Assembly: GCA_003223255.1 (NCBI GenBank)
Contig: QHYJ01000011.1
Location: 28,451-74,893, forward strand
Direction: 5' to 3'
Length of the DNA stretch: 46,443 nt
Source: Acidobacteriota bacterium
Lineage (GTDB): Bacteria > Acidobacteriota > Terriglobia > Acidiferrales > UBA7541
Positions 24,520 to 33,544 of this stretch are shown piece by piece (position 1 is the stretch's first letter; each line of letters begins with the position of its first letter). Made by a program: the position numbers and the translations under genes. The notes below the pieces were generated by a model. The model had not been told where the DNA came from. It saw only the letters and a program-made list of their open reading frames with translations, and ran no database searches.

Positions 24520-25752
24520 TTAGGCGCGTGGGAACATTATGCCGTCGGCGAGGAAGCCGTCGCGGTGCGGCGAATTCTCGGACCTGCTGGGGAGCGCGTA
24601 ACTGACGCTGGCGGAATTTTTCATGACGGCGGCGAAGGAGGTCTGGAAGGTGTCCATCTCCGCCTGCGTGCCTACGCTGATGCGCAGATGCGTGGGCCAC
24701 GCGGGCCAGATTCTGCCAATAAACACCTTTTGTGCCGCCAGTGCGTCGATGACCTGCTTCGCGGGGCGCTTGGCGTCTAGCATGAAAAAGTTGGCCTGAG
24801 ACGGCGTGAAAGAATAACCCTGGCTCCTCAACCAATCAAACGTCTTCTCACGTATCGTCGTGTTGATGAGCTTGCGTTCAGGAACCAGATGCTCATGCTT
24901 GAGGCTGGCGGACGCCGCGACCAGCGCGGTGATGGGCATGGCGCTTCCGCCGCCCTGAGGGATCAGTTTCTCGAGCAAATCGGGTCGCGCGATGGCTGCG
25001 CCGCACCGGATGCCGGCCATGCCGTAAATCTTCGAGAACGTGCGCAGCACGATAAGGTCCTGCCCGGCTTTTATCAGGTCGATGGCCGTGGCGTTCAGGT
25101 CCGCAAAATGGATGTAGGCTTCGTCCACGAGCACGATCGAGCCTTTCGGTTTCTTCGCCAACAATTCTTCGATCGCAGAGTGCGGTGTGAGCGTGCCGGT
25201 AGGATTATTCGGCGTGCAAACGTAAAAAAGGCCAGCGTCCGGCGCGGCGGCAAGCATGGCGGGAATGTCGTGAGCGTAGTCCTTCGTGAGCGCAATCTTG
25301 GCCACACGCGCGCCTGAGAATTTGGCGGAATGCATTCCAGACTCATAGCCGGGGTCAGCGGTGACGTAGCTGCGCGTGGGCGTAGTAAACGCCATCACCG
25401 AAAAATGCAGCGGCTCGCTGGAGCCGGGGAAAATCGCGACGTTTTCCGGCTTTACGCCGACCGACTCCGCAAACGATTTCGTGAGCTCCTCCTTCAGCCA
25501 CCAGCAATAGCGCCCGCCATCCGGGATGATGTCGGCGACGGCTTTTCTGGCCAAGTCGCACGGTCCCAGAGGATTTTCGTTGGCGTTGATGACCACGGAG
25601 CCCGGGGGGAAATGTTGCATGTCGCGGTCAACAGCCGCGGCGGCGAGCAATGGCTCATTCATAATGCGGAAGGTGGAAGCAGCGGCCGCGGCAACGGACC
25701 ACTTCAAGAATGACCTGCGGGAATCGCTGCGAAGCATGGTGTTCTGGCTCAT
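24520..25752 (-). CDS. Tat-exported PLP-dependent aminotransferase (HisC-like)
   Basis: Fold-type I aminotransferase of the histidinol-phosphate aminotransferase group. I start at 25752 (MSQNTMLRSDSRRSFLKWSV), which has GAGGAGG 6 nt upstream. The protein has 410 residues. The N-terminus is a Tat signal (S-R-R-S-F-L-K at 11-17, then AAAAAS), so export to the periplasm is predicted. Enzyme core: VINANENPLGP, SSEPLHFSVMAF, YVCTPNNPTGTLTPHSAIEE, VLVDEAYIHF, and the PLP Schiff-base Lys241 in RTFSKIYGMAGIRCGAA. A C-terminal 30-residue tail is not conserved-looking. Export makes a biosynthetic HisC role unlikely; the substrate is unknown. Confidence 0.85.
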   Translation of the reverse strand: MSQNTMLRSDSRRSFLKWSVAAAAASTFRIMNEPLLAAAAVDRDMQHFPPGSVVINANENPLGPCDLARKAVADIIPDGGRYCWWLKEELTKSFAESVGVKPENVAIFPGSSEPLHFSVMAFTTPTRSYVTADPGYESGMHSAKFSGARVAKIALTKDYAHDIPAMLAAAPDAGLFYVCTPNNPTGTLTPHSAIEELLAKKPKGSIVLVDEAYIHFADLNATAIDLIKAGQDLIVLRTFSKIYGMAGIRCGAAIARPDLLEKLIPQGGGSAMPITALVAASASLKHEHLVPERKLINTTIREKTFDWLRSQGYSFTPSQANFFMLDAKRPAKQVIDALAAQKVFIGRIWPAWPTHLRISVGTQAEMDTFQTSFAAVMKNSASVSYALPSRSENSPHRDGFLADGIMFPRA

Positions 25753-25980
25753 GCGAACCTCCTCAGGAGCGTTGCGGTTCAGGCTGTAGGCCACTACTAT
25801 AGCACTGAAACCGGCGTTTCAGGGAGGTTGCCGGGACCGCTGTTGTGGTTGCGAGGCAAGCCTGTACCCGGAAATGGATTGGATCAATTTGACGCGGCAT
25901 AGCGGATAGATTTGACAACTTCGTTTGGCCTAAACTTTGCATTGGACATCGTTTTGGACGGATAAGCTTTGAGGGACGTC

Positions 25981-26724
25981 ATGCCTGAAGCAGCGCGAAA
26001 AATGTTCGGGACGCCATCCATCGCGGAACGCATCGACGCGCTGGATTGGGAAAGCGCGGTCGCTTCCCTATCGCAGCGCGGCTACGCGGTGACCACGCCG
26101 ATTCTTTCGCCGGAAGAATGTGGCTCTCTGGCCACCATGTACAGCGACGACAGCCGCTTCCGCAGCCAGATCATGATGGAGCGCCACCGCTTCGGCGTCG
26201 GCGATTACAAATATTTCGCCAACCCGCTGCCGGAAATCATCGCGACCCTGCAGTCCGCCGCCTATCCGCACCTCGCCAAGGTAGCGAATCAATGGGCGGA
26301 AGCTCTCGGTGAAAAGAGTCCGCGTTTCCCCGCGGAACATGCGGCATTTCGGAAAATTTGCCACAAAGCCGGCCAAACCAAGCTGACGCCGCTGCTTCTG
26401 CATTACGAAGCGGGCGGGTACAACTGCCTGCATCAGGACATCTATGGCGAAGTCGCTTTTCCGCTACAGATGGTTTTTCTCCTGGGACAGCAAGGCCGCG
26501 ACTGGGAAGGTGGCGAGTTTTTGCTCGTCGAGCACCAGCCCCGGGCACAATCCAAAGCCGAAGTAGTGCGCGCCGATCAAGGCCAGGCGATTATTTTCAC
26601 CACGCGCTACCGCCCCGTGCGTGGCACACGCGGCTATTACCGCGTGAACATGAAGCACGGCGTGAGCCGAGTCCACCGCGGCACCCGCTACACTCTGGGC
26701 ATCATCTTCCACGACGCAAAATAA
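25981..26724 (+). CDS. 2-oxoglutarate/Fe(II)-dependent dioxygenase
   Basis: Non-haem iron oxygenase of the prolyl-hydroxylase-like group; the substrate is unknown. The start at 25981 (MPEAARKMFGTPSIAERIDA) has GAGGGA upstream; a TTG 12 bp earlier is less likely. The protein has 247 residues. The iron triad is visible as His151 and Asp153 in CLHQDIYG and His226 in MKHGVSR, followed by the 2-oxoglutarate-binding Arg in RGTRYTLGIIFHD. The region WEGGEFLLVEHQPRAQSKA between them is typical of the fold. It is a single gene, with convergent pntB downstream. Confidence 0.88.
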   Translation: MPEAARKMFGTPSIAERIDALDWESAVASLSQRGYAVTTPILSPEECGSLATMYSDDSRFRSQIMMERHRFGVGDYKYFANPLPEIIATLQSAAYPHLAKVANQWAEALGEKSPRFPAEHAAFRKICHKAGQTKLTPLLLHYEAGGYNCLHQDIYGEVAFPLQMVFLLGQQGRDWEGGEFLLVEHQPRAQSKAEVVRADQGQAIIFTTRYRPVRGTRGYYRVNMKHGVSRVHRGTRYTLGIIFHDAK

Positions 26725-26758
26725 TTCTTTGCCCTGATTCGACAACCTCAAGATTGTC

Positions 26759-26806
26759 ATCCCGACTCTCCAGGCTGCGGTCTTCCACAGCCTAAGGCGG
26801 AGGGAT
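26759..26806. repeat. Imperfect palindromic intergenic element, possible bidirectional terminator
   Basis: Between the convergent oxygenase and pntB genes. Outer arms ATCCC (26759-26763) and GGGAT (26802-26806) enclose inner arms AGGCTG (26772-26777) and CAGCCT (26788-26793). GTCATCCCGA/GGGATCTGC-like ends are, from memory, common in acidobacterial intergenic repeats; not verified. Confidence 0.4.
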
Positions 26807-26832
26807 CTGCTTCACCCTTGATTTCTTGGGTT

Positions 26833-28224
26833 CTACTCGTGCCCGCCTGCCAGCTCGCGAACGATCGAGCCAACAAAATTCTTCGCATCGCCAAACAGCA
26901 TCAGCGTTTTGTCCATATAATAGAGCGGGTTCTCGATTCCCGCGAACCCCGCGCCCATCCCGCGCTTGATGACCATCACCGTGCGCGCCTTATCCACGTC
27001 GAGAATGGGCATGCCGAAGATCGGGCTAGCAGGGTCGGTGCGTGCCGCGGGATTGGTGACGTCATTCGCGCCGATGACCAGAGCCACATCCGTCTGCGGA
27101 AAGTCCCCGTTGATCTCGTCCATTTCGAGCAGTTTGTCGTATGGAATGTCGGCTTCAGCGAGCAAAACATTCATGTGCCCCGGCATGCGGCCGGCTACCG
27201 GATGGATGCCGAATTTCACGTCAATACCACGCTTTGTCAAACCATCATAAAGTTCGCGCACTTTGTGCTGCGCCTGCGCCACCGCCATGCCGTAGCCAGG
27301 AACGATGACCACTTTGTTCGCGGCAGCAAGAATCCCCGCTGCTTCCTCGGGAGAAGCGCTGCGCACCGTGCGCTCTTCGGCGGCTTGGCCGGCGGAGACC
27401 TGCACTTGGCCGAAAGCGCCGAAGAGGACATTCGTGAAGGACCGGTTCATGGCTTTGCACATGATCACCGAGAGGATGAAACCGGAGGCGCCATCGAGCG
27501 CGCCGGCAACGACGAGGACTTTGCTATTGAGCACGAAGCCTAAAAGCGCAGCGGAGAAACCGGCGTAGGAGTTCAAGAGCGAAATAACTGTGGGCATATC
27601 CGCTCCGCCGATGGGAGTGACAAGCATAACCCCGAAAAGCAGCGCGACGACGATCATGGCCTGGAAAAGATGCGTGTATTCCGGATGGACCATGAGGATG
27701 AGCATGAGAACAATCGCACCGCCGAGAGCGGAAAGGCTGACGACGTTCTGGCCTTTATAGGTGATGGGACGCTGCGGAAGAATTTCCTGGAGTTTACCTG
27801 CAGCGATCAAGCTGCCCGTGAAGGTGAGAGATCCAACGATGACTTCGAGGCCGATCTCCAGCATCTCGAACTTGGTGAGATGCGGAGTACCTACGTAATA
27901 CTCCCCGATGCCGATGAGCGCGGCGGAAAGAGCGCCAAAGGCGTGGCTGAGCGCTGTTCGTTGAGGAACGGCGGTCATCTTCACCAGCCCCAGGGGAACG
28001 CCGATGGCCGCGCCGATAATCAAAGTGATGATGATCCATTTGTAGCGCGTGACCTGCGGATCGAAAAGCGTGGCGAGAACGGCCACCCCGGAAGCGATTT
28101 CGCCGATGAGAACGCCACGCATGGCGGACACCGGCGAACTGAGCCATTTGAGCGCGAGGATAAAGCCAATCACCGCGGCGATATACGAAAAATCAATGAC
28201 CTGTTGCGTGGCGATCGCGGTCAT
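26833..28224 (-). CDS. pntB: NAD(P) transhydrogenase subunit beta
   Basis: Membrane domain II plus NADP(H)-binding domain III of proton-translocating transhydrogenase. The protein has 463 residues, of normal length. It opens with a series of membrane helices, including IIITLIIGAAIGVPLGLVKM, VEVIVGSLTF-type helices (LEVIVGSLTFTGSLIAAGKL), and AMIVVALLFGVMLVTPIGGA. Domain III has IVPGYGMAVAQAQHKVRELY, FGIHPVAGRMPGHMNVLLAE, ALVIGANDVTNPAA, and VIKRGMGAGFAGIENPLYY. It is the last gene of the pntAA-pntAB-pntB operon, starting in an ATGA overlap. Confidence 0.97.
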   Translation of the reverse strand: MTAIATQQVIDFSYIAAVIGFILALKWLSSPVSAMRGVLIGEIASGVAVLATLFDPQVTRYKWIIITLIIGAAIGVPLGLVKMTAVPQRTALSHAFGALSAALIGIGEYYVGTPHLTKFEMLEIGLEVIVGSLTFTGSLIAAGKLQEILPQRPITYKGQNVVSLSALGGAIVLMLILMVHPEYTHLFQAMIVVALLFGVMLVTPIGGADMPTVISLLNSYAGFSAALLGFVLNSKVLVVAGALDGASGFILSVIMCKAMNRSFTNVLFGAFGQVQVSAGQAAEERTVRSASPEEAAGILAAANKVVIVPGYGMAVAQAQHKVRELYDGLTKRGIDVKFGIHPVAGRMPGHMNVLLAEADIPYDKLLEMDEINGDFPQTDVALVIGANDVTNPAARTDPASPIFGMPILDVDKARTVMVIKRGMGAGFAGIENPLYYMDKTLMLFGDAKNFVGSIVRELAGGHE

Positions 28225-28517
28225 GGCTTTTTCGCCTTGCCCGCGCGGAACATGTGCAGCATGCGGTCAGTGATCAGGAAGCCGCCAACCATGTTGCTGA
28301 AGGAAGCGGCCACGGCGATCAACCCGAGCAAAGTGGAAAGCTTGGTTTCATGCCGGCCCGCGAGGATGATCGCTGCGACTACGACGATGGCGTCGAGAGC
28401 GTTGGTCAAGGACATCAGCGGAGTGTGCAGGAGCGGAGACACCCGCTTGATCAATTCGAATCCCAAAAACCCCGCGAGGATGAACACGAAAAGACTTGAA
28501 ATGAAATCAGCAGGCAT
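28221..28517 (-). CDS. pntAB: NAD(P) transhydrogenase subunit alpha, membrane part
   Basis: Separate membrane segment of the alpha subunit in the three-subunit type of transhydrogenase. I start at 28517 (MPADFISSLFVFILAGFLGF), with a GAGGACGG-like ribosome site upstream, giving 98 residues. Three helices are visible: FISSLFVFILAGFLGFELI, ALDAIVVVAAIILAG, and LLGLIAVAASFSNMVGGFLI. The conserved HTPLMSLTNALDAIV block is near 31-45. The stop overlaps the pntB ATG by 4 bp. Confidence 0.94.
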   Translation of the reverse strand: MPADFISSLFVFILAGFLGFELIKRVSPLLHTPLMSLTNALDAIVVVAAIILAGRHETKLSTLLGLIAVAASFSNMVGGFLITDRMLHMFRAGKAKKP

Positions 28518-28527
28518 CCCGTCCTCC

Positions 28528-29700
28528 TTACGCTTTGGCCACCAGGGCAGGCAACGAGAAAAATTCGCGAATGCGAGGATTGACGACTTCGCCGTCTTTG
28601 GTAAGCAAAGTCTCGCGCACAATTTCGTCATCAAGGTTCAGTTGCAGTTTTCCCTCTTTGACCAGGTGCAACAAAAACGCGCTGAGGTTTCGTGCGTACA
28701 TTTGGCTGGCGTGGTAAGGCACGCTGCTCGCCAAATTGAAGGTGCCTATGATCGTGACTCCGTGCTCCACAATAATCTCGGCCGGTTTGGTCAGCTCGCA
28801 ATTCCCGCCGCGTTCGCTCGCGAGATCCACAATCACAGAACCTGGCGCCATGCTCGCCACCATTTCTTTCGTGACCAGCAACGGCGGCTTTTTCCCGGGA
28901 ATCACCGCCGCGGTAATCACCACGTCGCTGTAGGCGACCGCCTTTGCCAAAAGCTCGCGCTGGCGCTGATAAAACGTCTCATCCTGCGCGCGCGCATAGC
29001 CTCGCGAATCCTGCGCGTCCTTCGCCTCGATAGGAAGCTCCACAAACCGCCCGCCCAAACTTTGGACTTGCTCCTTAGCGGCAGGCCGCAAGTCGTACGC
29101 AGACGCAACGGCACCGAGCCGCCGCGCCGTGGAAATGGCCTGCAAACCCGCCACGCCCGCGCCGATGATGAACGCGCGCGCGGGAGTGATGGTCCCCGCG
29201 GCCGTCGTGAGCATGGGGAAAATGCGCGGCAATTTGTCGGCAGCCAGGAGGGCCGCTTTGTAACCGCAAATCGTAGCCATGGAGGAAAGCGCATCCATGC
29301 TCTGCGCGCGTGTGGTTCGGGGCATCAGTTCCACGGAGAATGAAGTCACACCTTTGGAGGCAATTTCCTGAATGGTTTCAATCGAGCCCAGGGGCCGCAA
29401 GAATCCGATCAGCACATGACCCCGGCGGTACAGCGGAACATCTGCCTTGCCCGTTTTGTCGTTTGAGCCGTAACACAGCACCTGCACGACGATATCGGCA
29501 GCGCGAAAAACTTCGGCGCGACTCGGCACGATTTTTGCGCCCTTGGCCGCATATTCCGCATCCGGATAGCCCGCGCTGCCCCCAGCACCTGCCTCGACCA
29601 CCACTTCCAAACCCGCTTTGGTCAGATTCGGCACCGTTCCTGGCACCAATGCCACGCGGCGCTCTTCTGGGAAGGTTTCTCGCGGTACGCCCACAATCAT
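28528..29700 (-). CDS. pntAA: NAD(P) transhydrogenase subunit alpha, NAD-binding part
   Basis: Soluble NAD(H)-binding domain I. The protein has 390 residues starting MIVGVPRETFPEERRVALVP, the typical N-terminus. Motifs are GAGGSAGYPDAEYAAKGAKI, the SMDALSSMATICGYKAALLA segment, the Rossmann AFIIGAGVAGLQAISTARRL with VASAYDLRPAAKEQVQSLGG, and VIVDLASERGGNCELTK. It lies 10 bp before pntAB. The enzyme couples NADPH formation to the proton gradient; no partner pathway is next to it. Confidence 0.96.
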   Translation of the reverse strand: MIVGVPRETFPEERRVALVPGTVPNLTKAGLEVVVEAGAGGSAGYPDAEYAAKGAKIVPSRAEVFRAADIVVQVLCYGSNDKTGKADVPLYRRGHVLIGFLRPLGSIETIQEIASKGVTSFSVELMPRTTRAQSMDALSSMATICGYKAALLAADKLPRIFPMLTTAAGTITPARAFIIGAGVAGLQAISTARRLGAVASAYDLRPAAKEQVQSLGGRFVELPIEAKDAQDSRGYARAQDETFYQRQRELLAKAVAYSDVVITAAVIPGKKPPLLVTKEMVASMAPGSVIVDLASERGGNCELTKPAEIIVEHGVTIIGTFNLASSVPYHASQMYARNLSAFLLHLVKEGKLQLNLDDEIVRETLLTKDGEVVNPRIREFFSLPALVAKA

Positions 29701-30214
29701 GAAGTTTCCTCCAGAACCAAAACCCTCACCGGCTTATGGGAATTGCACACTATCGACGAGACGCACCCAAGCGCGTTCAATGCTGAGGTCTACCCCACCC
29801 CGACCAACAATCTCAAACTCAAAGCATACACTCTTCGCGGGCGTTTCGTTAAGGGGCCCGCTGAGCGCTAGGAACCAGTCGCCTATTGCGGTGTTGGGGG
29901 TCGGAGCTTTTAACTCCGACATCAAAAGCTTAAGATAAGAAAAGATAGGCTTCACCCCTGAGGAATTGCTTTTCAATATTGCTATTTTAAGATACCTCCT
30001 AGACGGACTAGCGCCTAAGGCTAAGCTAGCTCCCAGCCATAACCGGTTCGATTCATTGAGAAAGGCCCGCTAGTCCGAGCACGCATTGAACAAATCATCG
30101 CTACTCCTCGCGCTTTGTCGCGTTTTGCTGCCCTTTCCTCTGTGATGCGCGTCACCATTCTCGATGATGCCATCGGTATTCTCGCGAATTCTTATGCCAG
30201 AGTTATACTTGCCT
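29701..30214. other. Gene-free region with strong hairpins
   Basis: About 510 bp between the pnt operon and the DUF1684-type gene with no convincing gene. It contains a perfect 7-bp hairpin GTCGGAG-loop-CTCCGAC (29900-29920). It also has a perfect 10-bp inverted repeat, CGGACTAGCG (30004-30013) and CGCTAGTCCG (30068-30077). GCCTAAGGC and AGCTAGCT palindromes lie between those arms. An 80-codon minus frame at 29734-29976 has no family features. Confidence 0.5.
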
Positions 30215-31150
30215 ATGCGTTCGCTGCTTCGATTCTCGCGTTGGCTCACGGCCCTTGTTGCTGCTCTTCTGCTCGCAGCTTCGCTACTCGCCCAGGACGG
30301 CACTTTCCAGAGAGATTTGGCCACCTGGCGTACCCAGCACGCAGCGGACCTGTTGAAACCCGATGCCTGGCTCTCGCTGGTTGGACTGGAATGGCTGCAA
30401 CCTGGCGACAATTCAGTTGGTTCCGCGCTAGACAACAGCATTCGCCTCGCGAAAGGTCCGGCCCATCTCGCCATCCTGCATCTTGAAGGCGAAAACGTCA
30501 CGCTGCATCCTCCCGCGGGCGGATTCCCGCAGGATTTCTTGGTAGCAGGCACTCCGGCAAAATCGCAATCGCTTCGTGCGGAGGGCAATAAGGACAGACT
30601 TGCGCCGCGCATGATCATCGGCACTCTGAACATGTATGTGATTCGCCGCGAATCGCGCTTCGCTCTGCGCATCAAGGATGCCCAGTCACTTTCGATCACC
30701 GGATTTCATGGGCTCAAATGGTATCCGCCTGACGAAACTTATCGCGTCACAGCCAAGTGGATTCCCTACATTCCATTCAAAACCATTACGCTTGCGACGC
30801 TCGTCGGCACCAACTATGACCAACCTGTCCCTGGAGCCGCAGAATTTGCTCTAGCCGGTAAAACCTGGCGCCTCGAGCCCGTGCTCGAGGATCCCGCCGT
30901 AGCGAAGCTTTTCTTTATTCTTCGCGACACCACCAGCTCGACCACCACCTACCAAGCCTGCCGTTTTCTATACACCGGCTTCCCGACAAATGGCCTTGAC
31001 AAGACCGGTGAACTGGTGCTGGATTTCAATCACCTGGAAAATCCCCCTTGTGCTTACACTCCATACTCCACTTGTCCGCTGCCGCCCCCCGGCAACCGCC
31101 TCTCGATTCCCCTCCCGGTCGGCGAGCTCCGCTATCACGAATCGAACTAG
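30215..31150 (+). CDS. Exported DUF1684-family protein
   Basis: I start at 30215 (MRSLLRFSRWLTALVAALLL), which begins a good signal peptide ending near LLAQDG; the frame opens 17 codons earlier and no clear ribosome site is present. The protein has 311 residues. The body has WRTQHAADLLKPDAWLSLVG, LEWLQPGDNSVGSALDNSIR, and GLKWYPPDETYRVTAKWIPY. The C-terminal LVLDFNHLENPPCAYTPYST and CPLPPPGNRLSIPLPVGE segments are typical of DUF1684 proteins, whose function is not established. It is a single gene, convergent with the ADOP pseudogene. Confidence 0.85.
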   Translation: MRSLLRFSRWLTALVAALLLAASLLAQDGTFQRDLATWRTQHAADLLKPDAWLSLVGLEWLQPGDNSVGSALDNSIRLAKGPAHLAILHLEGENVTLHPPAGGFPQDFLVAGTPAKSQSLRAEGNKDRLAPRMIIGTLNMYVIRRESRFALRIKDAQSLSITGFHGLKWYPPDETYRVTAKWIPYIPFKTITLATLVGTNYDQPVPGAAEFALAGKTWRLEPVLEDPAVAKLFFILRDTTSSTTTYQACRFLYTGFPTNGLDKTGELVLDFNHLENPPCAYTPYSTCPLPPPGNRLSIPLPVGELRYHESN

Positions 31151-31189
31151 CCGTCAGCAGCATCTGAATGCTCAGGGCGGACACGCGTC

Positions 31190-33544
31190 TGGGCTGCGGG
31201 GCACGAAGTTCCCGATAACGGAAGGCCTTAAGTGGTGGAGACCTAGCTCGCAACGATCGGCATGATTTCCCTCGCAGCAACACCGTAGCTGCTAGGCTGA
31301 ACGTAGCCCCGTCGAAAACCTTAATACCAAAGAGTTGACTCGCAATCAGAGGCTTCAGCAGGAGTGAAATTCCCAGTCCCAGGGCCATGCCAAAAAGGGT
31401 CACTATTAGTCCATGTCGGAATATGAGCAGAAGAATATTCGCGTTAGAGGCGCCAATCGCAATACGAATTCCGATCTCCCGAGTCCGACGCGTTACGACG
31501 TAACTCAAGACAGCATAGAGACCAACGGACGCTAGCACTAACGCCAAAGCTGCGAAAATCGTGAGAAGCAGTGTCACGAACTTCCGCTTTTGCAGAGATG
31601 CAGCGAGTAAATCCTGCATTGAGTTGACATCGTACACCGGGACGCTGCTGTCGACCTCGTTGATTGCTTCTCGGATAGCGGCCACAAATGCTGTCGGATT
31701 GGCTCTTGTTCTGATTATGAGTGTCGTTCCAGCATATCCGGGAATATAGATCATTCCTGTGGACTCTGCGGCGAGATCGGTGTCACGCACGTCGCCGACC
31801 ACGCCGATAATCGTTGCCCAACCGTCCGCCTCGTTCCCGATTTCGGAACCGATGGGGTCCTGATTCGGCCAGAAACGTTTGGCGAGCTTTTCGTCGATGA
31901 TCGGACACTGCCTTTTCCTAGCGAGTTACCCACTCGCATTTCCGCAGCAGTGTGGAAGCGTCCACTAACTAACTAATTAGGGGTATCTTCAGTGCTGCGA
32001 AGTATTGTGGCGTGACTAACGTCACGTTCGCGAATGGTTCTGGCTTGGTGGGGTCAACTTGGCGTCCCTTAATGTCAAACGTAGTGTTGTAGCCCTCAGA
32101 AGCGAAAGGAGCTCCTGTCGCGATTGCAGCTTGTGATACACCAGGCACTGAAGAAATCCGATCCAGAAGCGATGCAGAAAAGGAGGCCACGTGCAACGGA
32201 TCGTAAGGTGTTGACGAGGCAGTTTTACCCGAATTGATTGCCGCTACGGGAAGGGAGAAGCGCATCGTTAGCACGTTGTCAGGAACAAAACCCGGCTTGA
32301 TCTCGACGAGCCGTTCGAATGTTCGGAGCAGTAACCCCGACGCCACCAATAGCACGAGGGCGAACCCCACCTGCGAGACTATCAACGCGTTAGCAAACGA
32401 TCGACGATCCATAGTTGCGCCGCGACCACCGATTTTCAGGCTCTCAGCAACTTGCACGCGCGTTGAAAGAAATGCCGGCAGCACTCCGAACGGTGCACTG
32501 CTGATCACACAGATTGCGAATGTCCAAAATGACCACCCGCACGTCAAGATGAACATCGGCAATCCGTACTTTCGGCGAAAAGTTGGCCGACGAGCCGTAT
32601 GCCTTGGCAACCGAGAGCGCTTCGGATGGCAATTTCGTAAGGAGGCCCCTCATTCCGCACCATAACCAGATTCGCGACATTAGTGCATGCCAGTAAAAGC
32701 AATAGCCCGACGGCAGCCCATACTAGGTATAGTATAGCTGATTCTCTACGTCCCCAACCTCTTCATCCATGAGCGACCGAACTTCAACGTGAAATTGCGC
32801 AAAGGTACCTCCGTTGAAATGGGCTGCAGAGGTTTCCATTCCAACCTGCGCTTGTTTGAGATTCACGCCAGGAGCTAAGCGTGCCCCAACATGGTGTATC
32901 CGACATACCAGCGATATTTTGGCGATAACGACTCTCCTGGTTGAATACTGCTGGAATCCAGATTTCCACGTGAGGATAAAGAGCTTCAATTTCCTTCGGC
33001 AAGACACCGATGATCTCGTAACTCTTTGCGTCAAGGCGTAACTCACGACTGACGACGGCCGGATCGTTTCCAAAGAGTCGGTGCCAAAGTCCGTGACTGA
33101 GCAGAACCACTCGCGCACTTCCATTCGTATCGTCCTGACTTGTGAAGTCGCTTCCTAGCTCCGGACGGACCCCCAGCAGCGAAAATAACTGTGACGTCGC
33201 CTCCATCCCCTGCAAGCGCAATGCTTGTCCCGTCAGAGTTAGGTCCGTTCGCTTTAGAGCTGCGGTCGACTCGAAAAGATCCGTCCTCTGGCTGAATCAC
33301 GAAATTGCAGCACAGAGACTGTCGTCCGCGGGAGGTTCAACGTGGAAAATTGGTCGTGCACCACAACTACATTTTGCGGATCCCGAATTGGGAGGCGACG
33401 CACCAGAACGGCGCTAACTACGGTGAATATAGCGGCGTTTGCACCGATCGCGAGAGCGAGTGTCAGAAGCACAGTCGCCGTAGACTTGGGACTCTTTCTT
33501 AGCACGCGAGCTGCATACAGAACATTGTTCCACATAGGAATCAT
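31190..33544 (-). pseudogene. ADOP-type (MacB/FtsX-like) permease, multiply frameshifted
   Basis: About 2.35 kb, the full length of an ADOP permease gene, but split over at least four frames. The pieces in order are WNNVLYAARVLRKSPKSTAT with LALAIGANAAIFTVV (33254-33544), then the extracytoplasmic domain VVLLSHGLWHRLFGNDPAVV (32784-33221). Next comes the middle membrane region ALIVSQVGFALVLLVASGLL (31969-32610), and then a segment near 31800-31910 (KLAKRFWPNQDPIGSE). Last is the C-terminal helices LLTIFAALALVLASVGLYAV and RTREIGIRIAIGASNANILL (31190-31802). The ATG overlaps the upstream peptidase stop by 4 bp. Confidence 0.85.

Noticed and set aside
30040-30080. tRNA, suggested by GGTTCGATTC
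   Set aside because: The flanks do not pair as a T arm, and no acceptor or anticodon stem could be built.
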